Source of the DNA: Microbulbifer sp. TB1203
GTDB taxonomy: Bacteria > Pseudomonadota > Gammaproteobacteria > Pseudomonadales > Cellvibrionaceae
Direction: 5' to 3'
NCBI RefSeq assembly: GCF_030997045.1
Contig: NZ_CP116899.1
Coordinates: 4,364,001 to 4,428,000, forward strand
DNA length: 64,000 bases
In this document: positions 56,355-64,000 of the stretch, piece after piece
Layout: each line of letters starts with the position of its first letter
How positions within the stretch are numbered: the first letter of the stretch is position 1
Translations under genes and position numbers: made by a program
Notes under the pieces: model-generated
The model's database searches: none
Told to the model about the DNA's origin: nothing
What the model saw: the letters and a program-made list of their open reading frames with translations, nothing else

Positions 56355-57536
56355 ATGAGTGATTTTATTGGAAAGGTGCGAGCCCTTGTCGCGCTGCAGG
56401 AAGATTTTCTTTCCAGGGAAAACGAGCCTGATGGCGGGATTGGTAATGGGATATTTCAGCGGTGGAAGAATCCCGTTGTCAGCCGTCACCATGTGCCGGT
56501 TTCCTGGCGTTACGATTTCAACGAGTCCAGCAATCCGTGGTTGATGGAGCGGCAGGGGATCAACGCCACATTCAATGCGGGCGCGATAAAGCTCGATGAA
56601 AAATACCTTGTGGCTGTTCGTGTCGAGGGCGTCGACAGAAAATCATTCTTTGCGATCGCAGAGAGCGCCAACGGTGTGGACGGTTTCCGTTTCTGGGATA
56701 AACCGATCGTCATGCCGGAAACCGAGCGGCCGGACACCAATATTTACGATATGCGCCTCACCCGGCATCAGGATGGCTGGATCTATGGCCTTTTCTGCAC
56801 GGAACGCAAGGACGAAAGCCGCCCGCAGGATATCAGCGCTGCCGAAGCCCAGTGCGGCATTGCCCGTACCAGGGACTTGCGCAGCTGGGAGCGGCTTCCG
56901 GACCTGGCTACCTATTCGGGCCAGCAGCGCAATGTGGTGCTCCACCCGGAGTTTGTCGATGGAAAATACGCTCTATATACCCGACCACAGGATGGTTTCA
57001 TCAGCGTCGGCAGCGGAGGCGGTATCGGCTGGGGCCTGACCGATAGCATGGAGTCTGCGGAAATCACCGAAGAGATATTGGTTGATACCAAGGTGTACCA
57101 CACCATCAAGGAAGTAAAAAACGGCCTGGGCCCCGCACCGATAAAGACAGCCCAAGGCTGGCTGCACCTGGCCCACGGCGTGCGCAACACCGCTGCGGGA
57201 CTTCGTTATGTTCTGTATATGTTTATGACGGACCTGGAGCGCCCCTGGGAGGTCATCCATCGCCCCGCCGGACACCTGATGGCGCCGGAAGGCGGCGAGC
57301 GGCTGGGGGATGTCTCCAATGTGTTGTTCAGCAATGGCTGGATAGCCGATGACAGCGGAGAGGTGTTTATCTACTACGCCTCTTCCGATACCCGCCTGCA
57401 TGTCGCCACCACTACCGTTGATCAGTTGATTGACTATTGTATCAACACGCCTGGGGATGGTTTGCGCTCCGCCACATCGGTCACCAGCAGAATTGACCTG
57501 ATCGAACGCAATGCAGCGGTTTTGCGGGATCTTTGA
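56355..57536 (+). CDS. GH130 4-O-beta-mannosyl-glucose phosphorylase
   Basis: 393 residues, very similar in motif order to the Bacteroides enzyme: NPVVSRHHVPVSWRYDFNES, GINATFNAGAIKLDEKYLVA, RVEGVDRKSFFAIAES, NIYDMRLTRHQDGWIYGLF with catalytic Asp about residue 132, NVVLHPEFVDGKYALYTRPQ, KVYHTIKEVKNGLGPAPIKT and LGDVSNVLFSNGWIAD. It phosphorolyses mannosyl-beta-1,4-glucose to mannose-1-phosphate and glucose. ATG 56355. Two bases separate it from the epimerase gene that makes its substrate, and the pair matches the known mannobiose pathway. Confidence 0.94.
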   Translation: MSDFIGKVRALVALQEDFLSRENEPDGGIGNGIFQRWKNPVVSRHHVPVSWRYDFNESSNPWLMERQGINATFNAGAIKLDEKYLVAVRVEGVDRKSFFAIAESANGVDGFRFWDKPIVMPETERPDTNIYDMRLTRHQDGWIYGLFCTERKDESRPQDISAAEAQCGIARTRDLRSWERLPDLATYSGQQRNVVLHPEFVDGKYALYTRPQDGFISVGSGGGIGWGLTDSMESAEITEEILVDTKVYHTIKEVKNGLGPAPIKTAQGWLHLAHGVRNTAAGLRYVLYMFMTDLERPWEVIHRPAGHLMAPEGGERLGDVSNVLFSNGWIADDSGEVFIYYASSDTRLHVATTTVDQLIDYCINTPGDGLRSATSVTSRIDLIERNAAVLRDL

Positions 57537-57538
57537 AT

Positions 57539-58846
57539 ATGGACATCCCGCCAATAAAGGACAGCTTGGCCACGGGATTACCGGGCCCGGCTTTCTGCGC
57601 TGAGCTGCAGGAGGAATTCAGCCGGCAACTGCTGTCTATTGCCGATTGGTGGCTGGAAAATGCGCTTGATAGAAATCTTGGGGGGTTCTTTGGTGAAGTT
57701 TCCGTCCGCGGGACTCCGGATTTGCAGGCGGATAAGGGAGTTGTCCTCAATGCGAGGATACTCTGGTTCTTCAGCGAACTATGCCTGTACCTGGAAAACC
57801 CCGAATATATAGCAAAGTACCGCCACCTGGCCGACCGGGCATTTCGCTATTTCGTGGAACGCTTCGATGACAAGGTGCACGGCGGTGCTGTTTGGTCTGT
57901 AGACTATCAGGGAAAGATAGTCGACGGGACAAAAAAGACATACGCCCAGGCATTTTCCATCTATGCCTTGTCGAGTTATTACCGCCTTAGCAATAACAGA
58001 CTGGCTCTGGATAAGGCGCTTTCCTATTTTGAGTTAATCGAGAAAAACTGTGTTGACAGGGAGTTGGGCGGCTATTGGGAGGCGGTGGGGAGAGACTGGC
58101 TTCCTATTGAAGACGTGCGCCTTAGTGATAAGGACATGAATGCTCCCAAAACCATGAATAACCATCTGCACGTCATGGAGGCTTATACGGGGTTATTCAG
58201 GGCAAGCAAGAAGCGGGAGGTGGAGAGTGCATTAACAAATAGTATCCAGTGGTTCTGTGAAAAGATTCTTGATAAGAAGAGCGGACACCTACGCCTGTTC
58301 CTAAACAGGGATTGGACGGATATTTCCACGAGTTTCTCATACGGTCACGACATCGAAGCCAGCTGGTTGCTGGCGGAGGCTCTGGAGGACCTGGGAAATC
58401 CGCATCTTCAGTCTGAGTTTTCCCCCTGCATACACACACTTTCAGGTAGCTGTTTGCGCGAAGGAATTGGAGAGCTCGGCCAGGTTCTGGATACCTATGA
58501 CTTTTCACTGCAAACACGCCACACGGATTCGGAGTGGTGGGTTCAGGCTGAGGCCTTGGTTGGTTTTTTGAACGCCTGGCAATCAACTGGAGAAGAGCGT
58601 TACTGGAAGGCTTTCCTGAGGGTGTGGCAATTTGTCAAGGACCACCAGATAGACTGGGAAGATGGCGAATGGCTCTATCATTCAACGCTGGATCGCCCGA
58701 AAGAAGAGCAGAACTACAAGGCGGGGTTTTGGAAAGGGCCTTATCACAATGGCCGTGCGATGATGGAAGTGTGCCGGCGAATAAAAAACCTGAGCTTATC
58801 CGGGAATAAAAACAGAGCGGATCGGAATTATGAAATCGCTGATTAA
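57539..58846 (+). CDS. cellobiose/mannobiose 2-epimerase
   Basis: 435 residues of the AGE family, cellobiose 2-epimerase branch. DRNLGGFFGEVSVRGTPDLQ, KGVVLNARILWFFSELCLY, GGAVWSVDYQGKIVDGTKKT, KTMNNHLHVMEAYTGLFRAS, YGHDIEASWLLAEALED and EWWVQAEALVGFLNAWQSTG contain the conserved His and Trp/Glu positions. It interconverts beta-1,4-mannobiose and mannosyl-glucose in the cytoplasm, feeding GH130. ATG 57539 is preferred over a TTG overlapping the GH130 stop. GC content is lower than the window average. Confidence 0.93.
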   Translation: MDIPPIKDSLATGLPGPAFCAELQEEFSRQLLSIADWWLENALDRNLGGFFGEVSVRGTPDLQADKGVVLNARILWFFSELCLYLENPEYIAKYRHLADRAFRYFVERFDDKVHGGAVWSVDYQGKIVDGTKKTYAQAFSIYALSSYYRLSNNRLALDKALSYFELIEKNCVDRELGGYWEAVGRDWLPIEDVRLSDKDMNAPKTMNNHLHVMEAYTGLFRASKKREVESALTNSIQWFCEKILDKKSGHLRLFLNRDWTDISTSFSYGHDIEASWLLAEALEDLGNPHLQSEFSPCIHTLSGSCLREGIGELGQVLDTYDFSLQTRHTDSEWWVQAEALVGFLNAWQSTGEERYWKAFLRVWQFVKDHQIDWEDGEWLYHSTLDRPKEEQNYKAGFWKGPYHNGRAMMEVCRRIKNLSLSGNKNRADRNYEIAD

Positions 58847-60437
58847 TACTCTTCTGCTGGCAGCTCTGAATACCGTGCTGCTGGGTTGTTCGAACGCGAA
58901 AGCCGATCTACCGGACCACTGTATTGTTCCGGACGGGAAAAGTGATTTTTCGGGGTTTCACAATTTTGTTACCAGGGAAGGCTATAGATTATTTGACGGC
59001 GACAGGCCGCTTCGCTTTATCGGCCTGCACGCCACCGAGTTGCATCGGATAGAGGATGACGTGGCCTCGAAAAACAGCGAGATCGGGAAGGCGGACCATT
59101 TTCGCTGGCCCAGTGCCCGGGAGCAGGAGAACTGGATAAAGGCACTTGTAAGAAGCGGGCACACCGGTAGCAGGATATATACGCTTTCCGTCGACGATAT
59201 GTCGCTCCCCGATGCGGTCAGGGAAAACATGCCCGCCCATGTGGTCAAGAACCCGTCCACCGGCAGGGTGGAATTGAACCCCGATGCCATGCAGGTATTC
59301 GACCGGATGGTGTATCTCGCTGACCTGCACGGCCTGCGCCTGATCGTGCCGGTGATCGACCACTGGAGCTGGTGGGGTGGCAAGCGGGAGCTGGCCATCA
59401 TGGTTGGCGAGGGCCATCTGGAGACCAAGGAATTGGGTCCCCTGTACGATGTGGACAGCAAAACCTATGCCGCCTACCGGGGTATTATCGAGCAGCTGCT
59501 GAGCCACAAAAATAGCTGCACCGGCCGGGAGTACCGCGAAGAGAAAGCGATAATGGCGTGGGAGACCGGCAATGAGCTGCGCGGAACCAACAAACGTTTT
59601 CTGGCCGAGACGGCGGCATTGATCAAGCGGCTGGCGCCCAACCAATTGGTGGTGGATGGGGACCAGCAGGCCGACAATATCAACAGCGGTCGGCAGGAAG
59701 ACTTGGGGAACGGAGAGTTCCTCGGCTTGCTGGATAAAAACGTGGACATTCAGTCGAACCATTTCTACGGCTCTTATATGGATCCGGAGGTGGTCAGACA
59801 TCAGGCGAAACTGGCCCGGAAGTACAACAAACCGCTGTTCGTCGGCGAATACGGCCTGCAACCGTTTGCGCGTATAGAGGAGGTCACCCGGGCCCTGGCG
59901 GAGGAGCCCGCCATCGCCGGCGCTTTACTCTGGGGCTTTCGCGGGCACCGCGAGGCCGGCGGCTTTTACTGGCACAGGGAGTTCGATGGGCACCTGAGCT
60001 ATCACCTGCCGGGTTTTTCCGTCAATGACGACAACAACGAGCGCCGGGTGGTTGATCTTTTGCGCCGAACCCAGGCGGAAATATCCAGTGATCCCCGGGC
60101 GATCGGGTTTGCGCGAAAACTACCGGCTCCGGAAGCGCCCTGGTTGCACCCGGTAAAAGCCAACGGCGAAATCAACTGGATGGGGGCTCCCGTGGGTGAG
60201 CACTATCGGCTCTACCGCTCGGAAGACGGCGGGAAAAGCTGGAGCTTGCAGGCCGATGATCTTGTGGACGGAGAGAATTTCTGGAATCCGCAGAGCGACT
60301 CCCTTTATCGTGAACCGCAGCCGCCGGAAAACGGCTGTTTCAGTTATCGCCTGGTGGCTGTAAACGAATCGGGGAAGTCGGAGCCATCCAATATACAGAC
60401 GTTGTGTGCCGAAAACCGTGGTGTGGCGGATCGCTGA
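58830..60437 (+). CDS. lipid-anchored GH5-like mannan hydrolase
   Basis: 535 residues. Signal peptide with lipobox VLLGC (Cys20), a linker, then a (beta/alpha)8 glycoside hydrolase of the GH5 type from about residue 45 to 430. FIGLHATELHRIEDDVASKN, VPVIDHWSWWGGKRELAIMV, AWETGNELRGTNK (acid/base Glu about 249) and LFVGEYGLQPF (nucleophile Glu about 340) define the active site. A fibronectin-type-III-like C-terminal module (about 435-525, HYRLYRSEDGGKSWSLQADD) follows. It overlaps the epimerase gene by 17 bases. Expected role: surface cutting of mannan or its oligosaccharides; endo- or exo-action is not clear. Confidence 0.85.
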   Translation: MKSLINTLLLAALNTVLLGCSNAKADLPDHCIVPDGKSDFSGFHNFVTREGYRLFDGDRPLRFIGLHATELHRIEDDVASKNSEIGKADHFRWPSAREQENWIKALVRSGHTGSRIYTLSVDDMSLPDAVRENMPAHVVKNPSTGRVELNPDAMQVFDRMVYLADLHGLRLIVPVIDHWSWWGGKRELAIMVGEGHLETKELGPLYDVDSKTYAAYRGIIEQLLSHKNSCTGREYREEKAIMAWETGNELRGTNKRFLAETAALIKRLAPNQLVVDGDQQADNINSGRQEDLGNGEFLGLLDKNVDIQSNHFYGSYMDPEVVRHQAKLARKYNKPLFVGEYGLQPFARIEEVTRALAEEPAIAGALLWGFRGHREAGGFYWHREFDGHLSYHLPGFSVNDDNNERRVVDLLRRTQAEISSDPRAIGFARKLPAPEAPWLHPVKANGEINWMGAPVGEHYRLYRSEDGGKSWSLQADDLVDGENFWNPQSDSLYREPQPPENGCFSYRLVAVNESGKSEPSNIQTLCAENRGVADR

Positions 60438-60722
60438 TTGCCGGCCATCAATACTGTTGAGTGAAGACTTGGCACCCTGTAGGAGCGGCCCACGGCCGCG
60501 ATCGAACTTGAATCCACTCCGCATCGGCTACAGGTACACCTGTAGGAGCCTGCTTGCAGGCGAACGGCTACGGAGCGCTGATCTTTTCGCCTGCAAGCAG
60601 GCTCCTACAAAGTACTGGGCGGTAGGGTGCGCCGTGCGCACCATTTCAGAACTGATGCGGGCCCCGGCGCCTTCTGGTGCGCACGGCGCACCCTACAAGA
60701 GCGAAACTGCCATTTAAGCGCT
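60438..60722. repeat. repeat-packed gap between two GH5 genes
   Basis: 285 bases filled by three elements. A hairpin GCGGCCCACGGCCGC lies at 60485-60499. A perfect REP pair with 24-base arms spans 60541-60564 and 60586-60609. A second inverted pair of 21-base units (60622-60642 and 60676-60696) shares its sequence with the unit at 19165-19185. The flanking genes converge here, so the array could serve as bidirectional terminator. No coding sequence. Confidence 0.85.
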
Positions 60723-62063
60723 TTATTCGGCTTTTGATTTCTGCGCCAGCGTGGTTATTTCCGCAATTCTCTCGGCATGGCCGCTGATAATCGCCAGGGT
60801 GCTCGTGTCGCTGTCAAATACGGAATTGAGCCCCTGCGGCTCCTGGGGCGGATCTCCGAGGAAGGGGTCACCGGTCTTCCAGATTGCGTCCGCGGAGGCC
60901 GCACGGCCATAGCCGGCGAAGGTCCAGAAATTCGAGCCACTAAACGGCCCCTTCTCTTTACGATTCTTCTCGATCAGTGCGTATATCTCCCCGAGAAAAC
61001 GGTCCCGGTATTTAGTGCTCGCCTCGGGAGAGTGGCTTCCGTCATCCCGTTCCACACCGAATTCCTCCAACACCAGCGGTTTGTCGAGACGCCCGGCGAT
61101 CTCTATATGCTGTTGCAGGTAATCGCGGGATTTCCGCAGTGCATCGGGATAGGTGGAATCCGGGTCCTTAATGTCGAACCAGCTCCAGTTCTTGATCCAC
61201 AGGTGTACGGTAAGGTAGTCGATGTAGGGAGTATCGTGAGCCGCAGTGTATAGATCGGCGCGCTGCTGGCTGCCCATGATGCCCTCGCTGCCACTACTTA
61301 CCAGCTGCCTGGGGGCGAGCTGTTTGATGGCTTTGGCGGTGTCGTTTATCCAGCCGATATAGCTTTGCGCCCTCTCCTCGCTATAGGAGGCATCGCTGCC
61401 GGGCCGGGGCTCGTTGGCGAGTTGCCAGGACATGATGGTCGGATCGTCGCGGTACTTCTTGCCGGTGAGGTGATTGGTGCGCGACGTCAATTCAGCGATG
61501 GCTTGCAGGTACTGTTTCTGGCAGGGCGCGCAGCGATAGAAACCCGCGGACTTATCCATGAACTGATTCCATTCCCCATCCACGTCCGGGTCGTGAATTT
61601 TCCCACCGTTATGCCAGGCCAGGTACTGGGACATACCGCCGGACCACTGCCAGAAGTTGGTCAGGTAGAGCACCGCCTTCATGTCCCGCTTGGCCATCTC
61701 CACCAGAAGGCGGTCGAGGCCGCGCAGCAGCTTCTCGTTGTAGGTCCCCGGGCTGGTGATAAAGGCGGGTTTCACGCTGCGGCTCAGCTCGCTCAGTTCG
61801 GACAGCGCCAGTACCCGAAGGTTGGTGATCCCGTTGTCCCGCAGGAAATCCAGTTCTCGCATCAGCCTTTCCGGATCAGTATGTCCCAGGTAGGCCCCGT
61901 GCCAGTAATTGGTTCCGGCGTAGGCGTAGGTCCGGCCGTCGATACTGAAGTGGCTATTCTCGACGGTGACAAAGCCTGTGGGGGCTCGGGCCTCTGCTAG
62001 GCTGCCGAAAATGGCGGTTATCAGAACAGCCAGGACTATGGCGAGATCTCTGCGGTTCGTCAT
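60723..62063 (-). CDS. secreted GH5 endo-beta-1,4-mannanase
   Basis: 446 residues. Signal peptide DLAIVLAVLITAIFGSLAEA, then a GH5 (subfamily 7-like) catalytic domain: YAYAGTNYWHGAYLGH, NLRVLALSELSEL, YLTNFWQWSGGMSQYLAWHN, MSWQLANEPRPGSDASY (acid/base Glu about 218), DYLTVHLWIKNWSWFD and KPLVLEEFGVERDDGSHSPE (nucleophile Glu about 334). It hydrolyses mannan backbones outside the cytoplasm. It is divergent from the TonB receptor and shares its operator-rich region, so the two should be co-regulated by the LacI protein. Confidence 0.92.
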   Translation of the reverse strand: MTNRRDLAIVLAVLITAIFGSLAEARAPTGFVTVENSHFSIDGRTYAYAGTNYWHGAYLGHTDPERLMRELDFLRDNGITNLRVLALSELSELSRSVKPAFITSPGTYNEKLLRGLDRLLVEMAKRDMKAVLYLTNFWQWSGGMSQYLAWHNGGKIHDPDVDGEWNQFMDKSAGFYRCAPCQKQYLQAIAELTSRTNHLTGKKYRDDPTIMSWQLANEPRPGSDASYSEERAQSYIGWINDTAKAIKQLAPRQLVSSGSEGIMGSQQRADLYTAAHDTPYIDYLTVHLWIKNWSWFDIKDPDSTYPDALRKSRDYLQQHIEIAGRLDKPLVLEEFGVERDDGSHSPEASTKYRDRFLGEIYALIEKNRKEKGPFSGSNFWTFAGYGRAASADAIWKTGDPFLGDPPQEPQGLNSVFDSDTSTLAIISGHAERIAEITTLAQKSKAE

Positions 62064-62174
62064 TTCAGCTTCTCCCTGTTTTTTATTTTGTGACTCGATG
62101 GGGGATTATGTTCTCAACAGCCTGTACCGGTAGACCGGGCATGAGTGGGCCGCCGAAGTTTCCCGCCATTCAAT

Positions 62175-62204
62175 CACAGGTTTGTAACCGGTTACAAACC
62201 TGTG
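62175..62204. promoter_or_regulatory. 30-base perfect palindromic operator
   Basis: A perfect 15+15 inverted repeat centred on AACCGGTT, extending the core TGTAACCGGTTACA outwards on both sides (CACAGGTT ... AACCTGTG). It lies 112 bases upstream of the mannanase ATG on its strand. Confidence 0.88.
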
Positions 62205-62280
62205 CGTTACCTTTTTGCTTCAGAATGGCGCCGGCCATAAAAAGTTTGCACTGACCTGGTGCTTGTAATAATCTCGATAT

Positions 62281-62294
62281 GGAACCGGTTACAT
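62281..62294. promoter_or_regulatory. LacI-type operator, imperfect copy
   Basis: GGAACCGGTTACAT: the core AACCGGTTAC is intact with the left arm changed. Middle site of the three. Confidence 0.75.
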
Positions 62295-62360
62295 GTAGAT
62301 GGAGTACCATGTAGGTGCCGCCGGAGGGAGTAGGCTCAGTCGGGGTCATGGGCTGAAGTG

Positions 62361-62374
62361 TGTAACCGGTTACA
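62361..62374. promoter_or_regulatory. LacI-type operator nearest the TonB receptor
   Basis: TGTAACCGGTTACA, identical to the site at 54317, about 123 bases before the receptor start codon. Confidence 0.88.
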
Positions 62375-62496
62375 TCCATTTTGGATGACGGCAGGGAGCG
62401 TCTCAGTGTGGGCGCCGTTGTAATGCAGTAGCGCCTCAATAGGCCGGACTCTGCCCAGAGCGGTCAACAAATAATAATTACTTGAGGGAAAACAAT

Positions 62497-64000
62497 ATGC
62501 TGTCTAATAAACTTCCATTTGCCCGGGCAGTCCTGGCCACCAGTATCGCAGCCTATGGCCTGCTTGGAGTTCCGGCTGTGTCGGCCCAGGAGGCCGAATC
62601 CACCGAAGAAACTGCGGAAGAGAGCACTGCTCTGGAAGCCACTCTCCTGGAAGAGGTCGTTGTCCAGGGCATGCGCATGTCACTGGAAAATGCCCAGGAC
62701 CTTAAACGCAATGCCCCTACGGTGATGGATTCGATTACCGCCAAGGACCTGGGGTCTTTTCCCGATAAGTCTGTCGCCGAAGCTCTGCAACGGGTTGCCG
62801 GTATTACCGTCAATCGTTTTGCCGCTTCGTCGGACACTGCCCACTTTTCGGCCGAACCTTCGGGTGTGGTGGTGCGCGGCCTGAACCAGGTGCGCACCGA
62901 ATTCAATGGCCGCACCTCGTTCAGTGCCAATTCATCCCGCGGACTCAGCTGGGGCGATGTATCTCCTGAATTGATGTCCGGTGTGGATACCTACAAAAAC
63001 CAGATGGCCGAACTGATTGAAGGCGGTATTGCAGGTACCGTGAATATGCGCACCCGCGTTCCCTTCGACCAGGAAGGCGAAATGGTCGCCCTGACGGTCA
63101 ACAGCAACTACGGCGACCTGTCCGAAAAGATAACCCCCGAGGTGTCCGGTCTGTACAGCAACCGCTGGGAAACCGGCGTGGGTGAATTCGGTTTTCTGGC
63201 CAACTTTGCCCATTCGGACGTGGAAACCAAAACCGAAGGCTCCCAGCTGTTCCGGATGAATCGGTTCCGCGATGTGTACGAACCAACGGAGGACAGCCTC
63301 TATTACATCCCCGCTAAGGTCAATATGCGGGAAAACGTTTACGAGCGTGAACGCAACGGCGTAGCGCTGGCGCTTCAGTTCCAAAACCCGGATGAAACCG
63401 TTGTTCTCACCACTCAGTACAACCGCTCGGAATACAATAATGCCTGGGAGGAGTACGTCGTAGAGGTGGCTCCCGCTGATCTGTCCTACGGGCAGAGTGT
63501 GTTCTATGAAATTGAGGATTCCGCCAGCGCCCCGCAACCTGCAGAGGGAACCGATCCTTTTACCTTCAATAGAGGGGGGTTGTTCCAGGCCGGAGTCATG
63601 ACCGCCAATAATGGCAACTTTGTGGGCGATGGATTCGCTTTCAATGCGGCCGGCGCCCCCTTTATCGACCCCTGTTACGACTGGGCTGGATGTAGTACGC
63701 CGAGCAGGCGCGGCGTGGATATGACCACCTCCACCCGCTCCAACAACAATGAAAACATGACCCAAGATTTTGCGGTCAACCTGAAGTGGGCACTTACCGA
63801 TCGCATCCGCTCGCAGTTCGATGTCCAGTACGTGGACTCCGAAGTGCAAAACTACGATATTGCAATGGATTTTGGCGCCTACACCAATCTCGGCCTGGAC
63901 CTGCGCGGCGATCGCCCGGTGATGACGTTGCAGGACCCCGCCAACGTGAATATGTCCCCGGGCAACTGGTCCAACCCCAATAACTACCGCATCAATTCGA
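62497..64000 (+). CDS. TonB-dependent receptor, 3' partial
   Basis: First 501 residues of an outer-membrane receptor continuing past the window. Signal peptide (ARAVLATSIAAYGLLGVPAV, cleaved near VSAQ), an acidic stretch (EAESTEETAEEST), TonB-box-like EEVVVQGMR, then the plug domain: RNAPTVMDSITAKDLGSFPD, VAEALQRVAGITVNRF, VVVRGLNQVRTEFNGR and MAELIEGGIAGTVNMRTRVP. Barrel strands follow. It belongs to the large TonB receptor group with long barrels common in polysaccharide-degrading marine gammaproteobacteria. It probably imports manno-oligosaccharides, given three operators shared with the mannanase gene. Confidence 0.92.
   Translation, partial: MLSNKLPFARAVLATSIAAYGLLGVPAVSAQEAESTEETAEESTALEATLLEEVVVQGMRMSLENAQDLKRNAPTVMDSITAKDLGSFPDKSVAEALQRVAGITVNRFAASSDTAHFSAEPSGVVVRGLNQVRTEFNGRTSFSANSSRGLSWGDVSPELMSGVDTYKNQMAELIEGGIAGTVNMRTRVPFDQEGEMVALTVNSNYGDLSEKITPEVSGLYSNRWETGVGEFGFLANFAHSDVETKTEGSQLFRMNRFRDVYEPTEDSLYYIPAKVNMRENVYERERNGVALALQFQNPDETVVLTTQYNRSEYNNAWEEYVVEVAPADLSYGQSVFYEIEDSASAPQPAEGTDPFTFNRGGLFQAGVMTANNGNFVGDGFAFNAAGAPFIDPCYDWAGCSTPSRRGVDMTTSTRSNNNENMTQDFAVNLKWALTDRIRSQFDVQYVDSEVQNYDIAMDFGAYTNLGLDLRGDRPVMTLQDPANVNMSPGNWSNPNNYRINS

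Larger units (their letters stand above)
62064..62496. promoter_or_regulatory. mannanase/TonB-receptor regulatory region
   Basis: 433 bases between divergent genes holding three AACCGGTTAC operators (62175-62204, 62281-62294, 62361-62374; separate entries). No open frame is credible. The receptor ATG at 62497 has TTGAGGGAAAAC upstream as a ribosome site. Three sites give potential for looping or graded repression of both genes. Confidence 0.85.

Noticed and set aside
62519..62725. Small gene overlapping the start of the TonB receptor
   Set aside because: It is out of frame with the receptor, whose frame from ATG 62497 has signal peptide, TonB box and plug motifs.

Overview
The window reads as chromosomal DNA of a high-GC marine-type gammaproteobacterium, most likely a cellulolytic or mannanolytic relative of Microbulbifer or Cellvibrio. 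The order nudF-yqiB-cpdA-yqiA-parE beside tolC is the classic gammaproteobacterial arrangement. The LPS-core genes resemble Pseudomonas. A TonB-dependent receptor with glycan enzymes points to polysaccharide degradation, and several families of short palindromic repeats sit between genes. The genus is an inference. No rRNA, tRNA, CRISPR array or transposase was seen. Coordinates and motif positions were read by eye.

Layout. (1) 1-12.4 kb, outer-membrane sugar assembly: waaG (cut by the edge), waaP and two further LPS kinases, a WaaL-type ligase, a GT4 glycosyltransferase, hldE, a TagD/TagB-like glycerol-phosphate pair, an aldo/keto reductase with an FAD oxidoreductase, then waaA. (2) 12.4-24.9 kb: tolC, a LetA-like protein split into two genes, a six-MCE-domain LetB-like protein, two DUF4136 lipoproteins, then nudF, yqiB, cpdA, an unknown lipoprotein, yqiA and parE. 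(3) 24.9-31.3 kb, a remodelled stretch: a Fic/XRE 'mobile mystery' pair with three phased operators, mmsB-mmsA, agmatine catabolism (aguAB), and short remnants of parE and mmsA on either side of aguAB. (4) 31.3-38.6 kb: an OprP-like porin, a tripartite tricarboxylate transporter (tctCBA), a CitA/CitB-type two-component pair and a truncated TSUP permease. (5) 38.8-46.7 kb: rhlE, then a phosphorelay whose last protein is a receiver domain fused to glutamate dehydrogenase, then an M20 amidohydrolase. (6) 47-51.3 kb: an ABC sugar importer whose binding protein is fused to its MalF-like permease, with palindromic repeats inside the 5' ends of two of its genes. (7) 51.4-64 kb: a beta-mannan locus with nudK, mannose isomerase, a LacI regulator, an SSS symporter, GH130 phosphorylase, cellobiose/mannobiose 2-epimerase, two GH5 enzymes and a TonB-dependent receptor (cut by the edge). 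Identical TGTAACCGGTTACA-type operators tie it together.

How the genes cooperate. Region 1 builds and phosphorylates LPS core. The Let-like system of region 2 probably moves lipid between membranes. In region 7, secreted and lipid-anchored GH5 enzymes cut mannan, the TonB receptor and symporter take up the oligosaccharides, the epimerase turns mannobiose into mannosyl-glucose, and GH130 phosphorolyses it to mannose-1-phosphate and glucose. Free mannose is isomerised to fructose. The most unusual item is the phosphorelay in region 5 (CHASE hybrid kinase, Hpt protein, REC-GDH). It contains no DNA-binding output, so the kinase may control a central nitrogen enzyme directly.
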